A DNA stretch of 64,000 nt, from NCBI GenBank assembly GCA_017465505.1, contig JAFTWB010000024.1, positions 1 through 64,000 of the forward strand. The letters run 5' to 3'. Below, in pieces: positions 32,630 to 40,198 of this stretch (positions are counted from its first letter, which is position 1; each line of letters begins with the position of its first letter). Both the position numbers and the translations under genes were made by a program. The notes below the pieces were generated by a model. The model was given only the letters and a program-made list of their open reading frames with translations. It had not been told where the DNA came from and made no database searches. This stretch comes from Clostridia bacterium. Lineage in GTDB: Bacteria > Bacillota > Clostridia > Oscillospirales > Acutalibacteraceae.

Positions 32630-33525
32630 CAGGTGATTCTTTTGTTTTCGAATCCGTAATCTTCTCCTGTAAATTTCTCGTATGCTAAGCCGATTTTACG
32701 AATACGTTTCAGAACTCCGCTGTGATTTTTATAACCAAGCTTTTGAGCTATATCTTCAAGCGTATTGCCCTCCATACGCATTTGAAGAATAGCCATATCC
32801 TTTTCATTTAAGGTCGATTTAAATTCATTGACTAAAACATCAGATACAGTATTTTCTTCCACGTTCTGTTTGTAGTCAGGCTCATCCCACTGTTGACCAT
32901 TATGCTTGCGAGCATAATCTTTCTTAAACTCTTCAAGGGAGATTATCGGGTGCTGAGTACGGGTGTGATACCATTTACGATAAAAATCAGTTTTCTGTCT
33001 GCTATCTCGAAAATCGAAATCTTCAAAGCATCTGTACTCCTCAACTGTTTTAATTACAGAATTCATATTATGCTTTGCCATAACCATTGGTACAACTAAA
33101 CTAAGTTGAGCACTAATTTCTTCCTCTGATACATATCCCAACTCACAATCACATTCGTAATACATATCGTTTATGGTAGGTATGATTCCTAAATCAAGCA
33201 ATTCCTGAACCCAAAACGCAGGAGAGTGGGCAAATTTCCACAATGGATCATAACCTGAATAGATTTCCATATACTCAGTACGTCCCATAAAAGGCCACAT
33301 CATAAAAGCTGTAGCATCAATCATAAGTAACATGAATTGGTCGCTTTCAATTATCTTTTGTGCCTCTCGGTCTGCAAAAATCTTTCTTGGATTACGAGGA
33401 ATTGAGTTTAGCTTGGCACCACACTTTTGCAGAATACTCTTAGGTATATAGTAATAAAATGGGATATATTCCGCATTTTTGAATGGACTGATTGTTCCAT
33501 CCTCTCTTTTAAGCATTATTGGCAT
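32629..33525 (-). CDS. Hypothetical protein with C-terminal sigma-region-4-like HTH
   Basis: The 298-residue protein has an N-terminal part I do not recognise (aromatic-rich, for example AEYIPFYYYIPKSIL and AFMMWPFMGRTEYME) and a C-terminal segment at about 238-285, LNEKDMAILQMRMEGNTLEDIAQKLGYKN, which has the pattern of sigma-70 region 4 or LuxR-like HTH. It lies upstream of the partition genes, read in the same direction. It could control transfer or maintenance genes; region 2 of a true sigma factor is not visible. RBS GGAGG is 8 bases before the ATG. Confidence 0.6.
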   Translation of the reverse strand: MPIMLKREDGTISPFKNAEYIPFYYYIPKSILQKCGAKLNSIPRNPRKIFADREAQKIIESDQFMLLMIDATAFMMWPFMGRTEYMEIYSGYDPLWKFAHSPAFWVQELLDLGIIPTINDMYYECDCELGYVSEEEISAQLSLVVPMVMAKHNMNSVIKTVEEYRCFEDFDFRDSRQKTDFYRKWYHTRTQHPIISLEEFKKDYARKHNGQQWDEPDYKQNVEENTVSDVLVNEFKSTLNEKDMAILQMRMEGNTLEDIAQKLGYKNHSGVLKRIRKIGLAYEKFTGEDYGFENKRIT

Positions 33526-33539
33526 ATCATTCGCCTCCT

Positions 33540-34190
33540 TTCCAGAGAAAAGTGTTCTCTATATATTATTCGACATAAGCCATACCGAAATGTTCCTGAT
33601 ATTTGAAAAAATTCTAAAAATAATTATAAAACTTAAGGTGTACAATAAAACTCACTTTGTGTCGAAAAACAATGAAACACAGAAATATGACATAAATATT
33701 ATTCAGCACTGCCAAAGTGTACTTTCCTGACAGGTTATCCTACTCGACACTTTGCCGTAAGCCTTTCGGCTACGCTCGCTCTAAACAGAGGTCTTGGCGG
33801 TTTATCCTTCACTTGGCAGCTATTCAATTTTTATAAGGTTTTTAAGTGTCCTTTCACTTTTCTAAATCTCGCCTCCTATTATCAGAAAGATTTACCCCTT
33901 CACTTGTATGGACCGGGAAAGGCATTTTGAGGGGGTGTTTTCTCAAAATTTTCAAAATATTTTTATCTCCTCACCCTTAATGCAAAAAAATCAGGGCAAT
34001 TATGCACCTTTTCTAAAAATTTCTTCAAACTTTTTCAAGTAAGCCTTCCATATATACCCAATGGGAGAGCACATTTTTTAAGTGATTTTTGAAAATTTTT
34101 TCAATTTATTAAAAAGCCCTCCACTCTTAATGCAAAAAAATTAGGGCAAATATATACTTTTGCTGAAAACTTTTTTAAAAATGGGCAAAA
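33540..34190. other. Non-coding region with hairpins and direct repeats (possible replication or maintenance site)
   Basis: No ORF is supported. It has an inverted pair CTGCCAA (33709-33715)/TTGGCAG (33813-33819), a second pairing CCAAAGTGT/ACACTTTGC, a small hairpin at about 33755-33773, and a 24-base direct repeat beginning CTTAATGCAAAAAAAT at 33976 and again at 34126, 150 bases apart, with similar flanks. The layout suits an origin or centromere of the former plasmid, but this is only a guess. Confidence 0.35.
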
Positions 34191-34193
34191 AAA

Positions 34194-34223
34194 TAAACAC
34201 CTATCAAAATTGATAAGTGTTTA
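34194..34223 (-). terminator. Terminator of the acetyltransferase pair
   Basis: Arms TAAACAC and GTGTTTA with TATCA/TGATA inside, T-rich on the minus strand after the stem. Confidence 0.65.
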
Positions 34224-34257
34224 CTTAAATCGTTATTCGGTTTTTAGTAATTGAGTC

Positions 34258-34767
34258 TTAATCGAGTTTATAAACGAATCTGCAAATTTGTCTTTCTTCG
34301 TCCTGATATGTACCCATACCCTCAAACTCTTTTACAAATCCCGCTTTTTCAAGAACCTTTATTGAAGCGATATTTTCGGCAACACAGATTCCAAGAATTT
34401 CAGTGATACATAGTTCTTTCATAACCACAGGCAAGAAAACTTTTACTGCTTCTGTTGCATATCCGTTGCCTGCAAAATTCTTTGCGATGTGATAGCCTAC
34501 CTCCCACTTATCGTCATCCATAGGCACAGCCTGAACATAGCCGATATTTGTGCCGTCAGAAAGTAAAACGGGATATACTAAGGGTCCGTCGCCGTTTTCG
34601 TATACACTCATAAGAAACTCAACTGTGTCCTGAGCAATTTCCATGGTTTCGAAAACTTCGTTGGGATTAAACTTGCGGTTATCCTCGTCAAGAGAATTGA
34701 GGTGTACTGCCTCAACCATATCAAGTGTAAATTCTGTGATTTCAAGTCTTTCTGTTTTGATGTTCAT
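34258..34767 (-). CDS. GNAT acetyltransferase (RimJ/RimL-like)
   Basis: A 169-residue GNAT enzyme: N-terminal TERLEITEFTLDM strand, acetyl-CoA loop near NFAGNGYATEAVK (about 92-104), and the C-terminal VAENIASIKVLEKAGF motif typical of RimJ/RimL-like members. Such proteins acetylate amino groups of proteins or small molecules; the target is unknown. It lies 10 bases after a second GNAT gene on the same strand, so they share a transcript. Confidence 0.85.
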   Translation of the reverse strand: MNIKTERLEITEFTLDMVEAVHLNSLDEDNRKFNPNEVFETMEIAQDTVEFLMSVYENGDGPLVYPVLLSDGTNIGYVQAVPMDDDKWEVGYHIAKNFAGNGYATEAVKVFLPVVMKELCITEILGICVAENIASIKVLEKAGFVKEFEGMGTYQDEERQICRFVYKLD

Positions 34768-34777
34768 AATTTTCTCC

Positions 34778-35230
34778 TTATCTGTGAATATATAATCTTG
34801 TCATTTCAGGCTCGCCGTCACCCTGAGCCATACAGTAAAACTCCCAGCCGTATCTCTCGTAAAAGCCTGTGTGATCTGTCACCAGATATACAGGTGAAAT
34901 ATCCTTGGATTTAAGGTCATCCACTACCATATTCAGAAGCACACCTGCAATACCTTGCTTGCGGTAGTTTTCCTCGGTATAAACGGCACATACATTGGGA
35001 GTAAGGTCTTTTCTGTCGTGGAAATCGTTTTCGATAACACCCATACCGCCGACGATTCTGTCATCGTCTAAGCAGAGATACCAGCCCAGCTCAGTTTCAC
35101 CCTTGAGGTAACTCTCCATACACTCAAGGTATGCTTCCTTAGGCACACCCCATTTGCTGTTAAACCAGCTTGCGGCTGTATCTAAAAGCATTGGTGCTTC
35201 TCTTAATGTAATATACTTTAAATGTTTCAT
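34778..35230 (-). CDS. GNAT acetyltransferase
   Basis: A 150-residue GNAT protein with VGGMGVIENDFHD strand, the acetyl-CoA binding YRKQGIAGVLLNMV (about 90-103) and LVTDHTGFYERYGWEF, the N-acetyltransferase motif B. Substrate unknown. First gene of a two-gene unit with the RimJ/RimL-like gene. Confidence 0.85.
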   Translation of the reverse strand: MKHLKYITLREAPMLLDTAASWFNSKWGVPKEAYLECMESYLKGETELGWYLCLDDDRIVGGMGVIENDFHDRKDLTPNVCAVYTEENYRKQGIAGVLLNMVVDDLKSKDISPVYLVTDHTGFYERYGWEFYCMAQGDGEPEMTRLYIHR

Positions 35231-35298
35231 TTTATATTCCTTTTATATTATCTAAGTGTCATACTATAAAAATCGTAATACTTCTTCTTTAAAAGCCC

Positions 35299-35673
35299 TT
35301 ACATTTGCAACGCTGTAATCCAATAACAGATAGCTGTCAACAACGAAAGTGGTGTCATAATATATTTTTCTTTTTTGCTTTTTGAAATAAAATTCATAAC
35401 CGTATTTAAAGAAAGATATACCGCCATTATTATGCAGATAATTTCAGTAACATTTTCTGAAAACCACAATGGTATAATTCCGCCTGCTTGCAAAATTGTT
35501 ATTACAAAAAACGCTTGAAGTAAAAGCTGTACTACCAACACAATTCTCAGTTTAATTGGATAAACTTTATATTGTCCTCCCATTGTCAGCTCACCTAATG
35601 GTAAACCACAAATCAGAAGAATGCTTAATATAATTACAATTGAGCACGAACCTGCTCCTATTATCGCTATCAT
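35299..35673 (-). CDS. Hypothetical membrane protein (124 aa)
   Basis: Four hydrophobic segments are visible (for example IVIILSILLICGLPLG and LRIVLVVQLLLQAFFVITIL) and no catalytic motif. It is 30 bases downstream of the CPBP protease gene and on the same strand, so it probably belongs to the TetR-CPBP operon. No family recognised. Confidence 0.6.
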   Translation of the reverse strand: MIAIIGAGSCSIVIILSILLICGLPLGELTMGGQYKVYPIKLRIVLVVQLLLQAFFVITILQAGGIIPLWFSENVTEIICIIMAVYLSLNTVMNFISKSKKEKYIMTPLSLLTAICYWITALQM

Positions 35674-35703
35674 AAATCTAACCCCACATTCTAAAGCAAC
35701 CTT

Positions 35704-36549
35704 TTATTTGACACAAGCAGTCTGTTCTTGTTTCATTCTGAATTTTCTTAATCCTAAACCGATAAGAAATACTAACACGGTCGGCACTACGCCACGTGTT
35801 GGATCAAGCATAACGAAATATTCTTGCTTAATCTGAAGAACACCCGCTGTCACAAACAGCATTGTAGGTACTGCGTCTTCCATAGAATGTGCAATCACAC
35901 ACGGCCAAACAGAATTTGTTAATCTTCTTAATTCTACAAACATTGGTGACCAGAAAATCATTACAACAATTCCTACTACCACCATCATTGATCTGCTAAT
36001 ATGAGTAAAGTATTCATCAGGTAAGAAAAACATATAGTATGTAATATGCCACATTCCCCAGATTAAACCATTGAAGAAATACAAAAGCCAATCGTTCATT
36101 CCTGTTTTTTCTAAGTAAGTATAAAGGCTTCCTCTCCAGGCAAACTCTTCAAAGATGTTCTTTACAAAACTCCCCGAAAATGAGCTAATCATAAGTACAA
36201 ACAATGCACTCAGCTCTATCTCTCCAACAATTAAGCCACCGGTCATTTTAGCCACAATGATGTTAATCATCATTACGCAAGGGAACACAAAAACGGAAAC
36301 AGCGTACCATTTTAGGTTGTGTTTAAAATTCGGTTTGACACCGATTTGTTTCAAATCTTTATTGATAATTCCAAGAACAATGCCTGTTAAAAACGGAAGT
36401 ACTAACCACAGTCCCATGCCAAGCGAACTGCCCTCAGGTTGGTCTGTAAGGACTTGATCCAACAAATATCCGAAAAGTCCTGCTGTTATTGTTACAATCA
36501 CAAAAATTGATAACGTAATTTTATATCGTTTACTCATTGTTTTATTCAT
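35704..36549 (-). CDS. CPBP-family intramembrane metalloprotease
   Basis: The 281-residue multispanning protein has the CPBP/Abi motifs EEFAWRG (about 133-139), a WHITYYMFF segment with the second motif histidine, and IAHSMED with the third. These build the glutamate/histidine metal site. CPBP proteins process membrane substrates or confer bacteriocin self-immunity. It overlaps the tetR stop by 8 bases, so the regulator and protease are coupled. Confidence 0.85.
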   Translation of the reverse strand: MNKTMSKRYKITLSIFVIVTITAGLFGYLLDQVLTDQPEGSSLGMGLWLVLPFLTGIVLGIINKDLKQIGVKPNFKHNLKWYAVSVFVFPCVMMINIIVAKMTGGLIVGEIELSALFVLMISSFSGSFVKNIFEEFAWRGSLYTYLEKTGMNDWLLYFFNGLIWGMWHITYYMFFLPDEYFTHISRSMMVVVGIVVMIFWSPMFVELRRLTNSVWPCVIAHSMEDAVPTMLFVTAGVLQIKQEYFVMLDPTRGVVPTVLVFLIGLGLRKFRMKQEQTACVK

Positions 36550-37150
36550 TACAATCTACCCTTTTCTGTTCATTATTTTCGTTTTTTAATATCGCTAAAA
36601 ACCATTCTTTGTTCGGTAATTTTAAATCTTCTCTGACTACTAATGTTTCTGCAAAACCCTGAATACTGCTATAAAACATTACCGAAAGGGTCAAAGGGTC
36701 TCCTTGTCTGATTAAACCCAATTCCTGTCCTTTTTCTATGTATGGTACACTCAAAACTTCAACATCGTGTTCTTTCATCATCTGAGCTGCATGTTCTGAT
36801 ATATCTTTTGCGTTTATTGCTACCAGACCCATAAACACAAACATTCTTGATGCAAAACTATTTTGTGTTGCAACCGACAGAAACCATTCAACTTGCTTTT
36901 CAAAAAACACCAATGGCGACTCATCTTCAGAAGCTTCTGCTGTCATTGATTCACAGCCGATTTCCACCAGTGCTTCATAAAGTGCCAGCTTGTTAGGGAA
37001 GTAATGGAACATAAGTCCTGAGCTTATCCCAGCTTCCTCTGCAATTTTTCTAGTGGATGTACCATAAAACCCATATCGAATAAAATGAGTCAACGCAATA
37101 TCTAAAATCTGCCATTTTCTCATTTCGTGTTGTTCTTGTTTCTTTGTCAT
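36542..37150 (-). CDS. TetR-family regulator
   Basis: A 202-residue protein with a TetR HTH at about 15-60 (LTHFIRYGFYGTSTRKIAEEAGISSGLMFHYFPNKLALYEAL in two parts) and a helical ligand-binding C-terminus. It heads the operon with the CPBP protease. It likely binds the ATTGAGCA-GT-TGCTCAAT palindrome upstream and represses itself. Confidence 0.88.
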   Translation of the reverse strand: MTKKQEQHEMRKWQILDIALTHFIRYGFYGTSTRKIAEEAGISSGLMFHYFPNKLALYEALVEIGCESMTAEASEDESPLVFFEKQVEWFLSVATQNSFASRMFVFMGLVAINAKDISEHAAQMMKEHDVEVLSVPYIEKGQELGLIRQGDPLTLSVMFYSSIQGFAETLVVREDLKLPNKEWFLAILKNENNEQKRVDCNE

Positions 37151-37190
37151 TTTTATCTCAACACCTTTGTAGATAACTATACAATATTAT

Positions 37191-37237
37191 TGAGCAGTTG
37201 CTCAATATCTATATATTAAGCGGTTGCTCAATATTTG
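37191..37237 (-). promoter_or_regulatory. Likely operator of the CPBP-linked TetR regulator
   Basis: The palindrome ATTGAGCA-GT-TGCTCAAT (37191-37208) is followed by a repeated half GCGGTTGCTCAATAT (37222-37236), 26 bases away, upstream of the tetR start. Confidence 0.65.
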
Positions 37238-37317
37238 TCAAGTGTTTTTTAACTAAGCTTTAATAATCATTAAAATCACAAGAATTGACAGATATTACAA
37301 CAAATGACCGATATAAA

Positions 37318-37360
37318 CTAAAGGCTGATGTTTTCCATTACGGACTACATCAGCCTTTAG
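37318..37360. terminator. Hairpin between divergent TetR units
   Basis: Perfect 14-bp arms CTAAAGGCTGATGT/ACATCAGCCTTTAG around 15 bases. No gene ends here, so it may be a leftover terminator or a repeat element rather than a working one. The remaining bases of 37238-37390 show nothing further. Confidence 0.5.
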
Positions 37361-37390
37361 CTATATTTGTATATTATTTTTACCACCCTC

Positions 37391-37443
37391 TTGACAGCTA
37401 ACGATGATTAGCCTATAATGTGTTTGGCTAATTTAAATTAGCC
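37391..37443 (+). promoter_or_regulatory. Consensus promoter and operator of the second TetR unit
   Basis: TTGACA (37391-37396), 17 bases, TATAAT (37414-37419). A perfect 18-bp palindrome GGCTAATTTAAATTAGCC (37426-37443) covers the start-site region, and a related GCTAAC...ATTAGC pair lies in the spacer; both are likely sites for the regulator. Confidence 0.82.
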
Positions 37444-37457
37444 GAGGTGAAATAGCT

Positions 37458-38072
37458 ATGAATACAAAAGAAAAAATCTTAAAGGAAGCACTGACCCTTT
37501 TTGCAGAAAAAGGATATAGTGCAGTTTATGTTAGTGATATAGCCGATGCAGTAGGGATTAAAGCCCCCTCACTATATAAACACTATAAGAGTAAGCAGGA
37601 AATCTTTGATTCCTGTGTAGAAGTCTTTTCAAAAAGAATGGAACAGGTAAGAACTGATTTATGCTTACCTGACACTACCAATGCTGAGGTCAACTATCAG
37701 ACTGCCGATATGGATATGATTACTTCCATAGCAGTCAACTTATTTATGTTCTATCTGCAAGATGATGTTGCTTCCAAATTCAGAAAAATGCTGATGATTG
37801 AACGCTATCATAACCCAGAGCTTAATACATTGTTTGAGAATTTGTTCATAGACGGTGCGGTAAAACACGAAGAGAAGATATTTTCCGATTTAATAGAATC
37901 CAAAATCATAAAGAAAGAAAATCCTCATATTATTGCATTACGTTTCTATACACCTATTTTTTATTTATTGCAGAAGTATGAAATGCACCCCGATATGGTT
38001 GAAGAAGCAAAGCAGGAATTAACCTTAATGGTGCAGGAATTTTGCAATACTTATAGAGCAGAGGAACATTAA
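37458..38072 (+). CDS. TetR-family regulator
   Basis: The 204-residue protein has the TetR HTH at about 4-50 (KILKEALTLFAEKGYSAVYVSDIADAVGIKAPSLYKHYKSK in two parts) and an all-helical sensor domain. It is the first gene of a two-gene unit with an alpha/beta hydrolase, 2 bases apart, driven by a consensus promoter with a palindromic operator, so it probably represses both genes until a ligand binds. Confidence 0.9.
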   Translation: MNTKEKILKEALTLFAEKGYSAVYVSDIADAVGIKAPSLYKHYKSKQEIFDSCVEVFSKRMEQVRTDLCLPDTTNAEVNYQTADMDMITSIAVNLFMFYLQDDVASKFRKMLMIERYHNPELNTLFENLFIDGAVKHEEKIFSDLIESKIIKKENPHIIALRFYTPIFYLLQKYEMHPDMVEEAKQELTLMVQEFCNTYRAEEH

Positions 38073-38074
38073 CT

Positions 38075-38995
38075 ATGGTAAGAAAGGTTAGGTATAAACG
38101 TATGTGGATATACATTGTTGGAGGTATTCTGCTCTTACTTGCGGTGTATCTAATTGTTCAAGGAACACGTTGTAATATTTCCGTGAAAGAAAGCAACGAA
38201 AGGCTTGCTTCTTACAATGCAAAAACAGTTAATTTAAGTTATGGAAAAATGAGTTATGTTGACACAGGTAAAGGCGATGTAATTTTATCTGTTCACGGAA
38301 TTTTCGGAGGTTACGACCAAGCGTATGACACCTGTAAAGATTTCAGTTCTGATTACAGAATTATTGCTCCGTCAAGATTTGGTTATTTAGGCAGTGATGT
38401 TCTCGGAAGCGGAACACCTGCCGAACAAGCCACAGCTTATGTGGAATTGTTGGATAAATTAAGAATAGATAAAGTGTATCTGTTGGCAACATCAGCAGGC
38501 GGAAGTGTTGCTATTCGCTTTGCCTTGGATTATCCTGAACGAACAAAAGGCTTGATATTATACTGTTCTGCAATGCCATTTACAGAAAAACCGAATAAAC
38601 ATCCTGAATACGCAGGACCGCCTGCCTTTTTATGCAATGATTTTGCAATGTTTCTAATGAGTCCGTTGTTCAAGCCGATTATGGGAATGGAACCATCCAC
38701 AATTTACAGTATGCTCCCTGTTAGCGAAAGAAAAGAGGGTGTAGTATTAGATGCCTCTGCTACAAATCTCGATATGGCAAGAAATTACGACAAATATAAC
38801 GTTGAAGAATTACAAATACCTACCTTGATTATTCACGCAAAAGACGATAAACTGGCAAACTACGCAGACACAGAAAGGGCAGTTAATAGATTCCCTAACT
38901 ACACTTTTGTATCTTTTGAAGACGGCGGGCATTTACTTAAAGGGCACGGAGAAGAAATTAAAAAAGCTGTTTCAAGATTTACAAAAGAACAGTAA
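38075..38995 (+). CDS. Membrane-anchored alpha/beta hydrolase
   Basis: The 306-residue protein has one N-terminal transmembrane helix (IYIVGGILLLLAVYLIVQG) and an alpha/beta hydrolase domain: oxyanion VHGIFGG near 72-78, nucleophile in ATSAGG near 138 (the elbow reads A-x-S-x-G in place of G-x-S-x-G), acid in HAKDDK near 257 and base in DGGHLLKG near 285. The catalytic domain is likely outside the membrane. Control by the TetR gene suggests it handles a small toxic or signalling ester, but no substrate is evident. Confidence 0.83.
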   Translation: MVRKVRYKRMWIYIVGGILLLLAVYLIVQGTRCNISVKESNERLASYNAKTVNLSYGKMSYVDTGKGDVILSVHGIFGGYDQAYDTCKDFSSDYRIIAPSRFGYLGSDVLGSGTPAEQATAYVELLDKLRIDKVYLLATSAGGSVAIRFALDYPERTKGLILYCSAMPFTEKPNKHPEYAGPPAFLCNDFAMFLMSPLFKPIMGMEPSTIYSMLPVSERKEGVVLDASATNLDMARNYDKYNVEELQIPTLIIHAKDDKLANYADTERAVNRFPNYTFVSFEDGGHLLKGHGEEIKKAVSRFTKEQ

Positions 38996-39037
38996 ATTAT
39001 GTCGATTATACTACAGGCTACAATATTACCAAAATAT

Positions 39038-39078
39038 AGGCACAGGTGATAAAACAGTTGTCACCTGTGCCTTTTTTA
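39038..39078 (+). terminator. Terminator of the TetR/hydrolase unit
   Basis: Arms AGGCACAGGTGA/TCACCTGTGCCT followed by TTTTTT. Confidence 0.9.
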
Positions 39079-39121
39079 TAGAAAATCAGAGAGTTTATAT
39101 TGATTCTCTATTGCTATTCCA

Positions 39122-39472
39122 TTAACTATAAATCAGCTCATTATTTACTATTTCTCTTGCTCGATTTTGGATATTATTCATCTTTTGTACCCACAGCATA
39201 GCATTTTCTGCTTTCAAGTGTTCGGTAACACCCTCTTTTTCGGCGAGTTGTTTTACAAGTAGCTGATACATATTTTCAGCTTGTTCGTTTATATCTGCGA
39301 GGTAATATGTGAGCTTACAACTTGTGAGCAAGTTATAATACCTGACTTTGTGGTGGTTTAGCAAATATCTTTTATGTCGCTGTCCCCATACTCCGATTTG
39401 TCTGTTTTCCTGTTCAGGTAATGTGAGATTCGGGAGAAAATAATCACCCTGCATTGTATATGTAATTTCCAT
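39122..39472 (-). CDS. TnpV-like transposon-encoded protein
   Basis: The 116-residue protein matches TnpV in its start (ITYTMQGDYFLPNLTLPEQE), the middle RYLLNHHKVRYYNLLTSCKL and the C-terminal AEKEGVTEHLKAENAMLWVQ, MNNIQNRAREIV. TnpV is carried by Tn4451-like mobilizable transposons and many Clostridia elements; its molecular role is not known. It is the last gene of a three-gene unit with tight spacing (2 bases after the preceding gene). Confidence 0.85.
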   Translation of the reverse strand: MEITYTMQGDYFLPNLTLPEQENRQIGVWGQRHKRYLLNHHKVRYYNLLTSCKLTYYLADINEQAENMYQLLVKQLAEKEGVTEHLKAENAMLWVQKMNNIQNRAREIVNNELIYS

Positions 39473-39474
39473 TT

Positions 39475-39663
39475 TTAGCCCTCCTTGACTTTAACTCGTT
39501 TTAACTTTGCGTTTGTTACTTTGATTATAACTTCATCTAATAGGTCGGTATATTTACCCTCAGCAATCAGCTTGTTCCTAAAGTCATTCAGATTGTTCAA
39601 TAACATTCGTCGTTCAAAATTATCAAGCACTATGTAATACTTTTTCTCACGCATATCTGTCAC
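39475..39663 (-). CDS. Small hypothetical protein (62 aa) of TnpV cassette
   Basis: A 62-residue basic protein (YYIVLDNFERRMLLNNLNDF; RNKLIAEGKYTDLLDEVIIK). Homologues of this size and pattern are regularly found beside TnpV genes. It overlaps the upstream gene by 4 bases, so translation is coupled. No function is known. Confidence 0.68.
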   Translation of the reverse strand: MTDMREKKYYIVLDNFERRMLLNNLNDFRNKLIAEGKYTDLLDEVIIKVTNAKLKRVKVKEG

Positions 39664-39959
39664 TCCTTTAACAAATCCTCAAACGGAGTATCTGTAGCAA
39701 CGAATGTGTCATAAGTGAAATTAGCACCTAATCTAAATCCCATTAAAAAACTATCAAGATTTGATTCTGCATTGATGATACTCCAAGCGTTTGAAAAATC
39801 AATGAACCAGCTCCTTTGGTTATCTTTCAAAGAATTTGTAAGCATGTCTTCTGTCTTTGTCAAGACTGCCATTTCCTTTTGCACTGTTTTATTTTTCTTA
39901 GTGCTTCGTGACTGCGGATCAATGTTGCCGTAGTAGAATTCTTCTATAAATTTGCCCAT
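39660..39959 (-). CDS. DUF6809-like protein
   Basis: A 99-residue protein starting GKFIEEFYYGNIDPQ, with a helical middle and the C-terminal LDSFLMGFRLGANFTYDTF segment, as in the DUF6809 family common in Clostridia mobile DNA. It has a strong RBS (AAAGGAGG). First gene of the small operon ending in tnpV. Function unknown. Confidence 0.72.
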   Translation of the reverse strand: MGKFIEEFYYGNIDPQSRSTKKNKTVQKEMAVLTKTEDMLTNSLKDNQRSWFIDFSNAWSIINAESNLDSFLMGFRLGANFTYDTFVATDTPFEDLLKE

Positions 39960-40075
39960 ATTGTTACCTCCTTTAAGTTTCTATAATAATTGTACTTGAA
40001 AGAGGAGTAATAATCGAATGTACGGAATTAGAATTAGTAGATTATGTGGTTGATATACCATATATGCGGATTTTA

Positions 40076-40104
40076 TTGAGATTCTTGTGTGAGTGTGATA
40101 TAAT
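40076..40104 (+). promoter_or_regulatory. Promoter of the DUF262/DUF1524 gene
   Basis: TTGAGA (40076-40081), 17 bases, TATAAT (40099-40104), about 95 bases before the start codon. Confidence 0.65.
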
Positions 40105-40198
40105 ATATATTAAATCTAAACAAACTTGAATTATCTGTTATCAATAACAAACGATAGAAGATTTAAGTTATTGTATTTGTTAATGAGGGGGATTGTGT

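Larger units (their letters stand above)
28700..34240. mobile_element. Integrated plasmid/ICE remnant with partition and addiction genes
   Basis: All genes lie on the minus strand and are AT-richer than the flanks: MobC-like protein, HipA-like kinase with XRE partner, a non-coding oriT-like stretch, ParR/ParM, a cysteine-rich VLP protein, a sigma-region-4-like protein, and 0.7 kb of non-coding repeats. No relaxase, integrase or replication protein was found, so the element looks incomplete or needs partners elsewhere. Borders are approximate; no flanking direct repeat was found by eye. Confidence 0.6.
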
